Source: Cordia subcordata (lineage: Eukaryota; Streptophyta; Magnoliopsida; Boraginales; Cordiaceae). Taken from it: DNA of 64,000 nt. A program made the translations under genes and the position numbers. The stretch lies in NCBI GenBank assembly GCA_028554755.1, contig JAPTOF010000008.1, forward strand, positions 12,340,501-12,404,500, given 5' to 3'. Below are positions 21,481 through 33,226 of the stretch, piece by piece (position 1 is the stretch's first letter; every line of letters begins with the position of its first letter). A model generated the notes under the pieces. It had not been told where the DNA came from. It did not search any database and saw only the letters and a list, made by a program, of their open reading frames with translations.

Positions 21481-24400
21481 GCATGAACTCAGTTAAGAAC
21501 AAAGAATCTACGTGTAAGATTGACCAAAAGTATTGTTAATTTGCCAAGTTAAATGCTAGCTTTTCAAAACTTAAGAACATGTGTAAGTATAAAGCAATTA
21601 CAATTGTCTTTACAGCACCAAATTAAAGTTTACTCTCTTTTGAAAACACATACAATAGCTGTTTTCATGGTACACAAATTGCAAATAATATTTTAAGAAC
21701 ATGTAGTACCAAGTTAACTTCAAAATCAACTCAACAACTTGAGCTTTCAATAATCAACCCAACTTCAACTCTTTTCATCATTCAGCCAAGTTCTCAACAC
21801 AAATCATTCATCTATATATCACTGGCTCAAGCATGCTGCATTAGAAAACAATCCAAAATACTACCCAAAATACACAAACCAAACCACTTTCTTTTATTGT
21901 CACAACTTCAACTTTTCAACACAAGAAAGCCTTCAACTTTAAAAGTTTTGCAGCACTTCAAATGAAAAGACTTGACTCAGCCAAATAGCCTTCAAAAAGA
22001 CCCAACTTTTAGCAAAAGAATCCCCAAAAATGAATATTTTTTTCAGCAAGAACTTAGACACAATTAATATTTACCAAAAAGAATCTCATCAGAAATTTCC
22101 ACTAAGCTTCAAAACAACTCAATCTTTTCAAAAAGGAAACATAGGCACACAAATCTTCAAAAGTCTTTACACCATAACTCAACGAAACTCAAGAAGGAAA
22201 ATAAGGGTAAGCCAGTTTCTAGTAGACAAAACAATTACTATTCCACTATAAGCTATCCAGATAGCACTTGAACACTGCATAAATGAACTTCGCATCGGTT
22301 AAAGCACACATAAAAGATTATAGTCAAGTATGATTATGCCAATGCAAAGAAGAGAAAGCAAAAGCACTACCTCGATATACAATTTTCCTCAAAAAAACAA
22401 GTTTATGCCTAGGCCCAACTACCAAAAGGCTGAATTACTTTAACTGCTTTCATTCACTTTCATACACATTATTTTCATAACTTGCCTAGAATGTCACTCA
22501 ACCTTTTTACATGATGACAAACATTTGTGATGAACGCCCCTGGTTACTCAATTGGTCACAATTCTAGGTGGCTTTTAGCTCTACTCATGGTCCTTTTTTT
22601 TTTTTTTGAAGACTAGCGGAATAAGAAGGCACTTATTTAATTTAATTCAATTTATGCGCTTTTTTCCTCACAATTTAACTTTCAACCCTTTTGCAGGAGT
22701 GACCTCAAGCCCGACATAACTTTCCTAAGGATACACTTTTTCACAATTTTACCACAAAAAAAAAAAAAATCAACGCAAGTATCCATCAAAATCAAACTAA
22801 GCATTGACTTTCAATTTAAGCACATACACATTTTTAGCCCAAGTTAAGATTAAGCAAGGTTCAAGCATGGTGTGTTCAAAGTAACTATCAAGGAACTAAA
22901 TACAATGGGGATAAATTTACCGTATGTACTAACTTACTATTGTAACCAAAACAAGTTTCCTGAGCATGAGGATTAGATTTTTTCCAAGAGAAGTGTCAAG
23001 TTCACAAAGGAGGAAGTTGAGTAAAAAGAAAAAGGATTTGACAAAAAAGAGTTTTTAAAACTTCCTAGTTTGACTCTTAGAAACTCAAAGAAACATGAAA
23101 CCAATGATATTAAAGGATTCTAAAAGAAACATTTTTACAAAAAACTTGACCATAATTTTTTTTTCATTTTTTTGGTTTTTTTCTTTTTTTTTTCTTTTTA
23201 CATTCATGAAGACTAAAGAAAACTCAAGCAATACTAAATATAACACATATATTCACAAGACTCAATATACCATATTAAAAACACATCTAAGCATCAAAAC
23301 AACTCAAAATAAAGGACTAAAATGAAACATTCTCCCTACACTTATCATGCACATTGTTTTCAATGTGTAAAAAAAAAGAAAGCAATAAAATAAAAGAAAG
23401 ATACAATAAAATTAAGAAAAACAAATGAAAAGCAAGAGGACTTCCCTTACAAGAGGTACGGGAGGTGGTGAAACTGGCTATGATTCATCTGCAATGGGGC
23501 CATTGTATTCAATGAGATTCATCAAATTTTTTTTTTGAGCTTTGATCTGCATAAACAAAGGAGCAAACCTTCCTCCCCCTATTAATTAAATCCAATCACG
23601 AATCAAATCAATTTTCATCTCAAAAATTGTCCAAAAGTTATGAAAGTATACATCAATGATTTTTTATCTAACCCCTATGATTTATAGGCCAAAATAACAC
23701 CCAAATCTTTTGAAACTAAATCTGCCCAAGGTGTTAAGAATGTATTTTTCATGATAAAAATGCCTAATTCTTGCATAAAACTGCCAAAAAATTTCATAGT
23801 AATCATAATATGCAATCCCCAAGTAAGAAATCCAACCACAATTACCACAAAGTCCATTAACCACATTCTTGAAACACAAAATGTTTCAAAATCTCAACAT
23901 GTCAAAATTTTCAAGAATGTAAAGGGTCGTGAAATATCTCTTTTGCAGCACCAAATCTGAAAAACAAAGTGAAATACTTTGCAAAAATTAGAACCCAAAG
24001 CACGTGAGGTTGGGTACCTTAAATCCGGGACCTATTATGTGAAAAAGTGAGTTGGGGAGTAGCATGGGCTGGGGGTAATGGTGCCGTGCATCACTGGTCA
24101 CTGGGTAGCTACTGGTAACTGTCTTTTTACCATGGGAGGTTACGGGTATGGTGTGTACAAGGGCTAGGGGGTTGTTTTGAGGTGGCAGGGAAGGGTTCTT
24201 ACCCGTGAAAGTATGCACCCAACTGTTGGGAGGTGGTGACATCGCCAGCACTGACGGTGGAGGTGGTAGGTTTGTTTGGCTTGGTATTCTATTAGCATGG
24301 CAGTGTTAGATGTGTTTTCTTCCAATTTCTTCTCCATTATGATTTGTGAAATAGTGGTGAAAGATTTGTGATGATTTTGAGAGTTGGGGTGGTGTTTATG

Positions 24401-24790
24401 GAGGGTGTTGATGGTGGTTATGGCTGGTTCAGTTGTACAGAGGTTAGGGGTGGCTCCTCTTTAGAGAAGATAAGGGTATAGGGTGATTTTGAACATAACT
24501 AAAGGCTAGGGTTTGTTTTATTAAAAGCTGTAGTCCTAAATAAGCCTTATGCCCCTGTGTGCCCACGCTGGGTCCTTAGTGTGCCATTTTTTATTAGAAA
24601 CCAGCTAAAAAATTCATAAAAATTCTACACCAACTATGTCCTGCAAACATCAGAGCCCTCTTAAAACACATCTAGATCAAAGTTAAGATTTCAAAGGAAG
24701 AAGATGATAAAAAAAAATAATAGAGAGATTCTTAAAATATACAATTGGAAACTAACTAGAAAACTCAAAATTGAAATTTCTAATTCTGTG
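21481..24790 (-). other. Non-coding 3' region of the Athila-type element
   Basis: About 3.3 kb lies between the integrase end and the polypurine tract, where some Athila elements carry an env-like frame. I found no signal peptide, membrane segment or long frame. It contains T/A homopolymers (22598-22608, 23158-23198) and a GC-richer patch at 24000-24480. About 22930-24790 is matched in B2; 21481-22930 is not. Confidence 0.7.
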
Positions 24791-24854
24791 GGTTGCCTCC
24801 CCACCAGTGCCTTGGTTTAACGTCATTGGCTCGACTAACCAATTCATCTAAGCT

Positions 24855-25151
24855 TTATTCGGAGGCTTTCAGTTCAATTCTCTCACAGACAGGCTCCAAA
24901 CAATGTTCGTCAATTTTGATGACTCTGTCATTGCTTAAACTCTTCACTTCAACTGTACCACAAGAAAATAATTTAGTAATAACAAAAGTACCTACCCATT
25001 TAGTCCGTGGATCATCAGGAGACAATTTAAAACTAGAGTGATGATATAAAAATTTTTGTCCAACTAAAAATTGTTTTCCATCAATAACTTTTTGCCTTCT
25101 CACAAGAAATTTTTTTTTCGGACTCTTGGGGCTGCAATTTCCTATGAGCAC
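24855..25151 (-). pseudogene. Integrase C-terminus fragment, Athila-type (B1)
   Basis: The minus frame reads VRRQKVIDGKQFLVGQK, SSFKLSPDDPRTKWVGTFVI, then TKLFSCGTVEVKSL and ends with HCLEPVCE. These match the last part of Athila/Tat integrases (GQKVLL...W.GPF.V..V...GAVE...GRLKPY). The catalytic D-D-E core is missing; the frame is preceded only by about 130 bp after the protease tail. Confidence 0.85.
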
Positions 25152-25286
25152 CCCTCTTATCCTTTCTAGGTGGATTCAATTGGCTTCAAATTTCTTCCAT
25201 TGGCTTCCTTTTATTTTTTTTGCATGGTAATTGGTTCCTGCAAATTAGTGCTACCTGCAAAAGTCTTCTTAAATTCTTTTGGCTTT

Positions 25287-25740
25287 TCAAAAGAGGAATT
25301 TTTGCAAGAGATAACACTTATTATCATCAACCACTTCTAAAGCAAAAACACAAAACATCTCACTAAGATTTTTCATGTCATTATAAACATCAAATTTAAT
25401 AATGTCTCCATCAAACTCTATAGTGAGACTACCTTTGTGCATATCAATTTTAGTCCTTGCTATATTAAATAATGGTCTTCCTAGCAAAATTTTACAAGAC
25501 TTAGAAGCCAAGTCTTCCTCTATATCAAACGCACAAAAATCAGGAGGAAAGACCAAATCATCTATATGTACTAAAATATCTTCTAGGACAACTTCAGGAT
25601 AAACCAAAGACCTATCAGATAATTGACATTAATGGACGCTCCTAGATCACACATAGCTTTCCTAATACCTAGGGAGCCTATTTGATAAGAAATATCAAAC
25701 ATACCCTGGTCTTTGCACTTTGGTGGCAATCCTTTTTAAG
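25287..25740 (-). pseudogene. Aspartic protease, Athila-type, with internal deletion (B1)
   Basis: The active-site stretch CDLGASINV lies at about 25626-25652 and is followed almost at once by SDRSLVYPEVVLEDILVHID, then DFCAFDIEED and KILLGRPLFNIARTKIDM. About 25 residues normally between the active site and the SDRS segment are missing, and a stop lies at the join. The same deletion is in B2, so it predates the copying. The protease would process Gag and Pol. Confidence 0.85.
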
Positions 25741-25758
25741 CACAACGGAGACATTCTC

Positions 25759-26682
25759 GCTTACACTTATCTTCTTATTACCAATAAGTTTATTTTATTC
25801 ATACATAACTCTTTAAGAAATTTTGCATAGCGAGGTACTCACCTAATTGTAGCAAATAAGGGAATATTTACCTCTACCTTGCGAAAAAGCTAAAAAATCT
25901 CCTTCTTTTCCTTTTCTTTTTTGGACTTTTCAAATCTTTTAAGGAAAGGAGGCTTAACCCTCAGCTCCGTACAATTTTTAGTCCCTGTTTCATTGCTGTA
26001 CACCACTTTTTCATCGTGTTCTGTGCCCTCTTTTTCGATTTCTTTCTCTGTTTCATGTGTTGTCAACTTTGTGTGCCTATGCCTAGTCTGATAGTGGCTG
26101 TTTAGCAGTTCTTTGTCACTTCGTAAAGTGATTCTGCATGCATTCTCCTTTGGATACTTCGTAAAGTGATTCTGCATGCATTCTCCTTTGGATTAGCAAT
26201 TGTTTGAGAAGGTAATTTATCATTGGACTCTAACCACGCTTACACTTATCTTCTTATTACCAATAAGTTTATTTTATTCATACATAACTTTTTAAGAAAT
26301 TTTGCATAGCGAGGTACTCACCTAATTGTAGCAAATAAGGGAATATTTACCTCTACCTTGCGAAAAAGCTAAAAAATCTCCTTCTTTTCCTTTTCTTTTT
26401 TGGACTTTTCAAATCTTTTAAGGAAAGGAGGCTTAACCCTCAGCTCCGTACAATTTTTAGTCCCTGTTTCATTGCTGTACACCACTTTTTCATCGTGTTC
26501 TGTGCCCTCTTTTTTGATTTCTTTCTCTATTTCATGTGTTGTCAACTTTGTGTGCCTATGCCTAGTCTGATAGTGGCTATTTAGCAGTTCTTTGTCACTT
26601 CGTAAAGTGATTCTGCATGCATTCTCCTTTGGATTAGCAATTGTTTGAGAAGGTAATTTATCATTGGACTCTAACCTACCTA
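25759..26682 (-). pseudogene. Gag C-terminal / pre-protease linker, tandemly duplicated (B1)
   Basis: Two direct copies (25759-26235 and 26238-26682) both encode KENACRITLRSDKELLNSHY, KVVYSNETGTKNCTELRVKP and PFLKRFEKSKKEKEKKEIF, the lysine-rich linker typical of Athila gag ends. The first copy also has an internal 42-bp duplication (CTTCGTAAAGTGATTCTGCA region, 26116-26199). B2 has a single unit at 57990-58480. Confidence 0.85.
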
Positions 26683-26953
26683 TAGATGTTGCTAATTGGC
26701 TTAATTGGGTCTTCAAATTCTTTATGCTTGCCTTCGTTTCCTGTTGAAATTGTTAAATGTTAAGAGTAAGAGATTTCATAATATCGCCAAGAAGTACCTA
26801 AACTTGAAGGTGTGGGCTACAGTGGTGGGGCTGGTCGTGGCTAGAAGTATTATGAATTTGGCAAATTAAAATTTTGTGGTCTTGCTCCATAGCTCAAGTT
26901 TGGGTGTTCCCTCCAACCTAGTTGTATGTATTTAAAAAAGAATCATATCTTTG

Positions 26954-27226
26954 CTATGGTAGACTGGGAAACCCTTCAATGGCATTAACATGTTGTGAAT
27001 CCTCTGCTTGGAGTGTGGGATATATAACAGTTGGGCGTCCCACCATGGCACAATTTCCGCAAACTTTTTGAATTGGAATGCTACCACCTGCAACCAAACT
27101 TTGAACAAGAGAAATTAGTTGAGTTAACTTTGAATTAAGGGTAGAAACACTTACCTCATTAAACCTTCTTAAAGGCTCTTGTCTGTTCCCAAATTGTTGA
27201 AAATTTACAGCCATGGTAGAAATCAA
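26954..27226 (-). pseudogene. Gag C-terminal half with damaged zinc knuckle (B1)
   Basis: It follows the main gag frame after a stop: ISTMAVNFQQFGNRQEP, then LNSKLTQLISLVQSLV and the knuckle CGNCAMVGRPTVIYP. In a CCHC knuckle the His is Arg and the last Cys is Tyr here, so RNA binding would be lost. In B2 the His remains but the last Cys is Phe. Confidence 0.82.
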
Positions 27227-27265
27227 ATCTCTAGCTTGTTGAGGTGTTTTCTTAACAATGGCACC

Positions 27266-27892
27266 TCAACTTGCAGCATCTATCATCTTTATCTCAATTG
27301 AAAGCAGTCCTTCATAAAAATATTGGATAAGAGATTGTTTAGAAATCATATATAGGGAGCAACTTGCACAAAATCTCTTAAATCTCTCCCAATAATCATA
27401 AAGCAACTTTGAATCCCTTTGCTTGATGGAACAAATTTCTCTACTAATTACCGCGCCTCTAGAAGTTGGAAAGAATTTATCAAGGAATGCTTTAGCCATA
27501 TCCCCCCAAGTAGTGACGAAACCAAATGGAAGATAAAATAACCGCTCTTTCGCCACACCTGTCAAGGAAAAATGAAACGCTCTTAATTTAATTTGGTCCT
27601 CCGTTACACCATTGGGTGTCATAGTTGAACGAACTATATGAAACTCTTTGAGATGTTTATGAGGATTTTCATTCTCCAACCCACGAAAAGTGGGCAAAAG
27701 ATGAATTAATCCTGATTTTAGCTCAAAATTGATAGGATAAGTGATGCAAAGAGGTGGTTGATTCAAAGGGACAGCTACTAATTCACGCAAAGTTTTATTG
27801 TTCTCAGTCATATCCACTTCTTTTTTGGACTCACTTGACGATTTAGACAAAACTTGTAATGTTTCAGCTTGTTTCTCAAGTTGTTTCTGCAA
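27266..27892 (-). pseudogene. Gag, retrotrans_gag domain (B1)
   Basis: The 208-residue frame has an N-terminal coiled-coil-like stretch (KQLEKQAETLQVLSK), then the capsid-like domain LIHLLPTFRGLENENPHKHL, KEFHIVRSTMTPNGV, IKLRAFHFSLTGVAKERLFY, DMAKAFLDKFFPTSR and LYDYWERFKRFCASC. These match Athila gag. It lies about 110 bp inside the primer site. It is the best preserved frame of the element and could still be translated, but a stop near 27265 separates it from the zinc knuckle. Confidence 0.88.
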
Positions 27893-28001
27893 CTTTTGCT
27901 TCTTTTTTCAAGCTCTTTTCCATCTTTTCAATCTTTGGATCAAAATATGACTCACTTGTACAATTTGATCTAGTCATAAAGAAAACAAAAATTTCAGCAC
28001 C

Positions 28002-28021
28002 AATCCCCGACAACGGTGCCA
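28002..28021 (-). other. Primer binding site, tRNA-Asp type (B1 Athila)
   Basis: Adjacent to the 5' LTR the minus strand reads TGGCACCGTTGTCGGGGATT, close to the tRNA-Asp-complementary site used by many plant Tat/Athila elements. Confidence 0.85.
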
Positions 28022-28026
28022 AAATT

Positions 28027-29411
28027 TGATGGGTGTCGAAACCACCCAAAATAAAATATCAATTCTTACCTTGCAAATTTAAATAGAGTATGTGGCAAGA
28101 AAAGGGTCGAATCTACAAGGATTAGGGAATTAGGATTTTCCAAATACGCCAATTAGATTAATCAAATAAATTACAATAAAAAGGGGGACTTTTTATGCAG
28201 AAAAGCAAAATAAGTAAAGCTATCCAGCACACTAGACCAGGCTGCGCAGGCACATAGCTAGGCAGAAAATAAAAAACATAAATAAAAATAAAATTAACTA
28301 AAACACACAATCCTAGGTTCACGTAAAGCTGGTGAAATAGGAAATCAATGAGAACTAAATTTAGCCTAAGGTATAATCGCAATTTTGGTCAACAAATCTG
28401 ATCCTAGATGCAAAGATACTTCCAACTATTTTGATAAATCAGCTATCATTATTGGCTCGACCTAATAACCTCATCCTTCCTCACAATATTGATAATGATT
28501 TAAATACCCTATGATTTCTCCCCGCTATAGCCTTACCTATTAGATGTTCTAACCCTAGAGATGCCCGCAAAGTCTATCTAATGACAGTAATAAAAATCTA
28601 GAAAAATCTAATTCTAAAAGTCAACACTCTCACGATAATCGCTTATTTAGATTGCGTAATTATATAGGAAACGTGGTTGCCGCTATTCTTAGATTAATTA
28701 GATTAATCTAATTGGCTACATATTGTCACACAATTGAATAACCACACTCAAAATTAAACAATAATAGAACAATATTAATTCTTGAAATGGTAAATACACA
28801 AATATCAAAATAGTATGAAAGGAATAAAACAATTATATCTCATGGAATTAAAGAACTAAAATCTTGATTAACTCTTGGCTAGAAAGAAGTTTAGAATTCC
28901 ATGGACATGGAGGTGGTGCCTAAGAAGATGAAAATATCCTACTAGAAAGTTATGAATAAAGTCTAGATCCCTCTATGAATCCTACATAGAAAAATATATT
29001 GGAAAATTTCCTAACTAGAGTCCTTCTCGAATAAAGAAACTCTTTAAAGCTAAGGAAAATAAAAAGTCAAAATCCTTAATAAAAGTCTTTTGTAATTAAT
29101 CTCCTTCTTTTTCAAAATATGGCATGTCTTCTATGCAATCCTTTTCCAAAAGTGCTACAAAAATATCTTCAAGTTTTGGTCAAAACTAGTCAATCCCGCA
29201 TGGACTTTGCGTGGTATTTTCCAAGATGGCAAAATCAATTTGATCACCTCCAAACATGGCTAAAAGCCCCTTGAATCCATATATAATGCTTTCAGCTTCT
29301 TTTTTCAAGCATAAACATGCAAAAACACATAAAAAAAACCAATTGAGAAGCATCAAATTCGAGAATCAAGTATATTTAACTATGATTTAAAGATTTATTT
29401 AGGACTTATCA
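28027..29411 (-). repeat. 5' LTR of the Athila-type element (B1)
   Basis: 1385 bp, starting TGATAAGTCC and ending CACCCATCA on the minus strand. Short frames inside it are chance. Confidence 0.93.
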
Positions 29412-29416
29412 TTTGC

Positions 29417-29485
29417 ATTTGAGCTAATTTTCTATCAACTGAGTTTGTAATAATCAAATTTTTAGCACCATTGTTGGGAACAATC
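29417..29485 (+). other. Right end of the interrupted LTR plus decayed primer site (B1)
   Basis: The LTR resumes after TTTGC and ends AATAATCA at 29456. Next comes AATTTTTAGCACCATTGTTGGGAACA, written here as AATTTTTAGCACC and ATTGTTGGGAACA. It matches the tRNA-Asp primer site TGGCGCCGTTGCCGGGAAC with transitions only. In B2 the site reads TTGTCAGGAAC, so the ancestor had TTGTCGGGAAC and each copy lost that CpG in its own way. Confidence 0.6.
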
Positions 29486-29534
29486 ATGTTCTTAGTGACA
29501 TAGCCAGAAACAAACCAAGTTATAACAATTAGTT

Positions 29535-32060
29535 ATCTTCCTTATTAATCTGTGTTAGTGTCATTTCATCAAACTTCATCTGCACATTTTTTACTGCTGC
29601 AAGGTATTGATTCATACTTTAGTCTCTTGCTTGATATTCTCCTTAGGATTGCTTTACTATTAGCTATGAGTCACTATTTGCGTCAACCTTTCTTGCTCCT
29701 AATACTAGGGCCCAATGGATCCTGTCAATAGGGCCTTGTACTCTTATCTCATTTTTGGTCAGTTTATAGCCACATTTGACTGCCTTTTCTGTGAGCATCC
29801 CATTTGGATCGTCTAGCATAATACCCACCCCGTATTACTTGACATTTGTGGACCCATCTATGTGCAAGGTCTATCGCTCATTTGTACTAAAGTCATTTTC
29901 CTTGCTTGCTGAATACTGATGTCAACCAGGAAATTTGTTAATGCCTGGCTCTTAACTGCGTTTTGGGATTGGTAAGAAATATCAAATTCACTGAATTTTA
30001 TTGCTCACTTGGCTAATCTACCAAAGGATTTGGGTTTCTACAATATTGTCTTTTAAGGAGCTTCAGTGGGTATAATTATTGGGTGATCTTGGAAGTAAGG
30101 TCTTAGCTGCTGCACCAAAAGTCAAGAAGCCCAGTGTTTCCAGGCTACCGCACTGGTTTATAGTTCAGTGAATGCTTTGTTAGTGTAATATATGGGTAAT
30201 TATACCTTTCTTTCATCATAAACCAATACTAAAATAACTCTGATGTTTGAAACTGCTAAGCGAAGAGGTAGCGTTTCCCCTCTTTGGATTGACAAAGCAA
30301 GGAGTGATTAGATAAATGCTTTCCAACTTCAACTGTGCAGTGTCGCATTCTGCAGACCATTCAAACTTCTCACCCTTCCTCAGCAATTTGTGGAATGGTT
30401 GACATACTTCTGATGGCTTCATGATGAACCTCATCAAGGCTGTCATTCTTCTTATTAACTTCATGACTTCCTTTGGCATTTTGGGAGTAGGCAGATCATA
30501 GATGGCTTAAATCTAAGCTGAATGTACTTCTATCCTTCTTCTAATTACCATGTATAATAGAAATTTACTGACTTCAACCCTGAATGAACATTTGGCCGGG
30601 TTTAGCTTCATCCCCATACTTCCTTCAGATCTAGAAGGTTTGTCTTAAATGCTCAATGCCTATCACCTTTAAGGATTTAACCAACAAGTTGTCTATATAA
30701 ACCTCGATGGTGTTTCCTAGTTGCCTTTTGAACATCTTATTCACTAAACACTAGTAAGTAGCCCTCGCAACTTTTCAGGCAAAAAAGTAGGTGTTTATGG
30801 TAGTAGACCTCCTTATCAGTAGTAAATGTAGTTTTTTTTTCTTTATCTGGGCACGAGTAATTTGTTGTACCCAGAAAATGCATCCATGAAATTGAGGATT
30901 TCAGGACTTGTTGCATCCACCATTGTGTCAATATGTGGAACAGCAAAAGGCTCCTTTCGGCATGCTCTATTCAAATTCCTGAAGTCGATATATACTCTTC
31001 AATTCCCACCCTTCATAGGTACCACCATAAAATTTGTCAACTAATCTGGATATTGCACTTTTTGGAGGGTGCCATTCTCCAAGAGCTTTTGAACCTTTTC
31101 TTCCATGATTGTACTTCTTGCTGAAGTTGTTTTCATCCTCTTCTGCCATATAGGCTAGTACCTTGTGTCTACATTTAGCTCGTGTGTGATGATTCTATGG
31201 TCAATGCTGTTCATATTGGCATTTGACCAAGTGAAGTAGTCCATGTCTTCTTTTGAAAATTAGATTAACTATCTAAGGATCTATGCCCACAATCTAATGC
31301 AAATTTGTACACCTTTTGGGAATCTTGCAGGCAAATTATATGTCATCAATGTCATATTACGAAGGATATGACTCGTTGGTGCTCTATAAATGCTATAGTA
31401 CTTCTCCTCCGGGTGCAGTTCTCTTCAAAATGGTGGCATAACATCTGTTAGAGGCATTAAGATTGCCACTTTATCTCCTAGATTTGCCCGGAACAGGAAA
31501 TATGATCTGCTGATGCTAGGAGGAACGTATTGCTCTCAGGAATCGATCCATAGTCTTCCCGTCATGATGTTGAAGGAAAAAGGGCAATCTACCACTAGAA
31601 ACTGGGTGACGTATGCACGTCAACAACCCATGTCAACAGCGTAATGTCTCCAATTGTATGGGTTGTCCTTCCATTGAACCCTGTCAAGGGCACATTCTTT
31701 TGTACCAGTGTTTCATCCCCGAGATTCATGGCTTTTAGGGTATCTAAATAAGCAGGTTTGTTGAGCTTTCGTTGTCAACTAATATCTTTTTCACTATGTA
31801 CCCTATAACGTTCAAGGAAATTACTAAGGCGTCATGGTGCGGCTCACTTACCCCTTATTCATTATTCTACAAGAAGGTGATAGCATAATTATCCGACACC
31901 TCGGAATTCTGTGTATATGGTTGATGAACTTTTGTATGCACCGTAGTTTCGTTTCATGGCAAGTATTGTTTGCCTCGCCAATTCTAAAATATACTAGAGA
32001 AATATGCAAGAAATCCATAATGCCATTTATAAAACATTTATTCATTGTTTAACATCCAAA
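29535..32060 (-). pseudogene. Tat-like Ty3/gypsy protease, RT and RNase H (B1), antisense to the adjacent LTR
   Basis: On the minus strand the protease part is at about 31870-31420 (HHDALVISLNVIGY, ILVDNESSTNLLI with DNES for D-SG-S, PLTGFNGRTTHTIGDITLL). RT is at about 31150-30200 (WRVYIDFRNLN, MDAFSGYNKL, YYHK, then FIMKPSEVCQPFHKLLRKGE and KFEWSAECD of the RT-RH link). RNase H is at about 29960-29535 (LHIDGSTNVKYGVGIML, GEYQARD, FDEMTLTQINKEDN). Integrase is absent. There are many stops and shifts. The domains run opposite to the LTR/primer site beside them. Confidence 0.85.
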
Positions 32061-32090
32061 ATGACATATACAACTGGCCTTTAGTGTACA

Positions 32091-32275
32091 TGTGATATCG
32101 CTCATCAGTTTGTGAAGTGACTTATGACTTGTTTATAAATGGGTGGAGTAGATACAACTAATAACTTGGGTTAACCATTTTGGGCCTGTTGATTAGAGGC
32201 CCAAGTAGTTATTAGTTGTGTCTATAATACCAATCTCGCTCATGGGCCTGGGAGTCTGGGCTCTCGAGCATAACA
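32091..32275 (+). repeat. Left LTR of the palindrome
   Basis: 185 bp from TGTGATATCG to CGAGCATAACA, then the primer site TGGTATCAGAGC at 32280-32291. Same family as 4753-4928. Confidence 0.85.
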
Positions 32276-33002
32276 GAGTTGGTATCAGAGCTTAGGTTAT
32301 GATCACTTGGGGCCTAGGTGTATTTTGGATAGCTATGCTTTGCTAAGTATAAGGATGCTTAGACTTATAATATCATTTGGAGCTTTTTCTTGTAATCTGA
32401 TGATTAACTATTCTATGAGTTTGGTATGAATAGGCAACCAGTCTAACATTTATAAAGTCTTAGATTTCTAATCGAGGTTATTACTTCAAACTTTTATAGT
32501 GTACCTTATTACCATTGGGGATTTTATAGCTAGAATAGTGGCACTGTCATTGTGTAGATATCTGGTTATTTTAAGTGTCTTAAGAAGATTCTGATTCAAG
32601 ACTCGATACTATAGTTGTTTCTTAAATTATACCAGTCCTTGTTTAAGGTATAAGCTTCAAGGATGAAACTCTTTTAAGAAGAGAATGAGGTAATGACCCT
32701 AATTTCTTTTTTGGGTGTTTTAGTATCATTAAATCAAATTCAAAGATTTTTTTTCCTGCAATTATCCAAGGGTCTAGGATTTGTGACTTCCACTGAGGCG
32801 TCTTAAGAGGGATGATTTTGATTTTCGATCTTAAAGATTATCTACTCAAAAGTGTTAAAAAGAAAAATAAAAGAGGACACAGAGATTTAGTTTTTCTAGC
32901 ACCAACTCTATGGGACTAGCAAAAAGACCCTAAGTCAAGAATGTAGCTTGGGATCTACCACTAGTCAGGTCCTTCTAGCGCCAACCCTATGGGACTAGGA
33001 AG

Positions 33003-33065
33003 TAGGCACGCCGAGCAAAGAAAGTGACTCTGTATAGATCAAATCTATTCCTAGAGTCATTTTCT
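33003..33065. repeat. Short perfect-stem hairpin in the palindrome spacer
   Basis: AGCAAAGAAAGTGACTCT and AGAGTCATTTTCTTTGCT pair with one mismatch around a loop of about 21 bases. In B2 the left half of this hairpin is gone because a deletion ends just inside it. Confidence 0.7.
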
Positions 33066-33118
33066 TTGCTTCTTTGAGTTTAACTCTTTGGGTATTGAGG
33101 CACTTTCAGAGGGAGAAG

Positions 33119-33226
33119 AAGGATTCCTTTTCCCTCTTTACTTATAAGATCCGGCCTTACTCTATTCTTAGGAGGATTCCTTTTCCATCCTTACTTATAA
33201 GGTCTGACCTTACTCTATTCTTGATG
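33119..33226 (+). repeat. 54-bp tandem duplication in the spacer
   Basis: The unit beginning GGATTCCTTTTCCCTCTTTA and ending TTACTCTATTCTT occurs twice (33119-33172 and 33173-33226). B2 has only one (63505-63550), so the duplication is either new in B1 or lost in B2. Confidence 0.75.

Larger units (their letters stand above)
20066..29411 (-). mobile_element. Athila-type Ty3/gypsy element lacking RT, RNase H and most of integrase; target duplication TTTGC
   Basis: LTRs of 1381 bp (20066-21446) and 1385 bp (28027-29411), starting TGATAAGTCC and ending CCCATCA on the minus strand, are flanked by a perfect 5-bp duplication TTTGC (20061-20065 and 29412-29416). A tRNA-Asp primer site and a GTGTGGGAGAATT polypurine tract adjoin the LTRs. 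Interior order is gag, protease, integrase C-terminus, then about 3.3 kb without coding. The RT-RH-IN core is absent, and the B2 copy has the same gap. It could only have moved with proteins supplied by a relative. Confidence 0.92.

Noticed and set aside
21481..24790. Env-like gene expected in this position of some Athila elements
   Set aside because: No long frame, signal peptide or membrane segments seen on the minus strand.
25759..26682. CRISPR-like or satellite array
   Set aside because: Only two long direct copies of a gag linker, without regular spacers; this is a simple tandem duplication.
28158..28382. Minus-strand frame with hydrophobic residues inside the Athila LTR
   Set aside because: It lies wholly in an LTR, is not kept open in the other LTR copies and has no domain.
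30862..31124. Plus-strand frames over the Tat-like RT
   Set aside because: The minus strand carries clear RT motifs (FMDAFSGYN, WRVYIDFRN); the plus frames are shadows.
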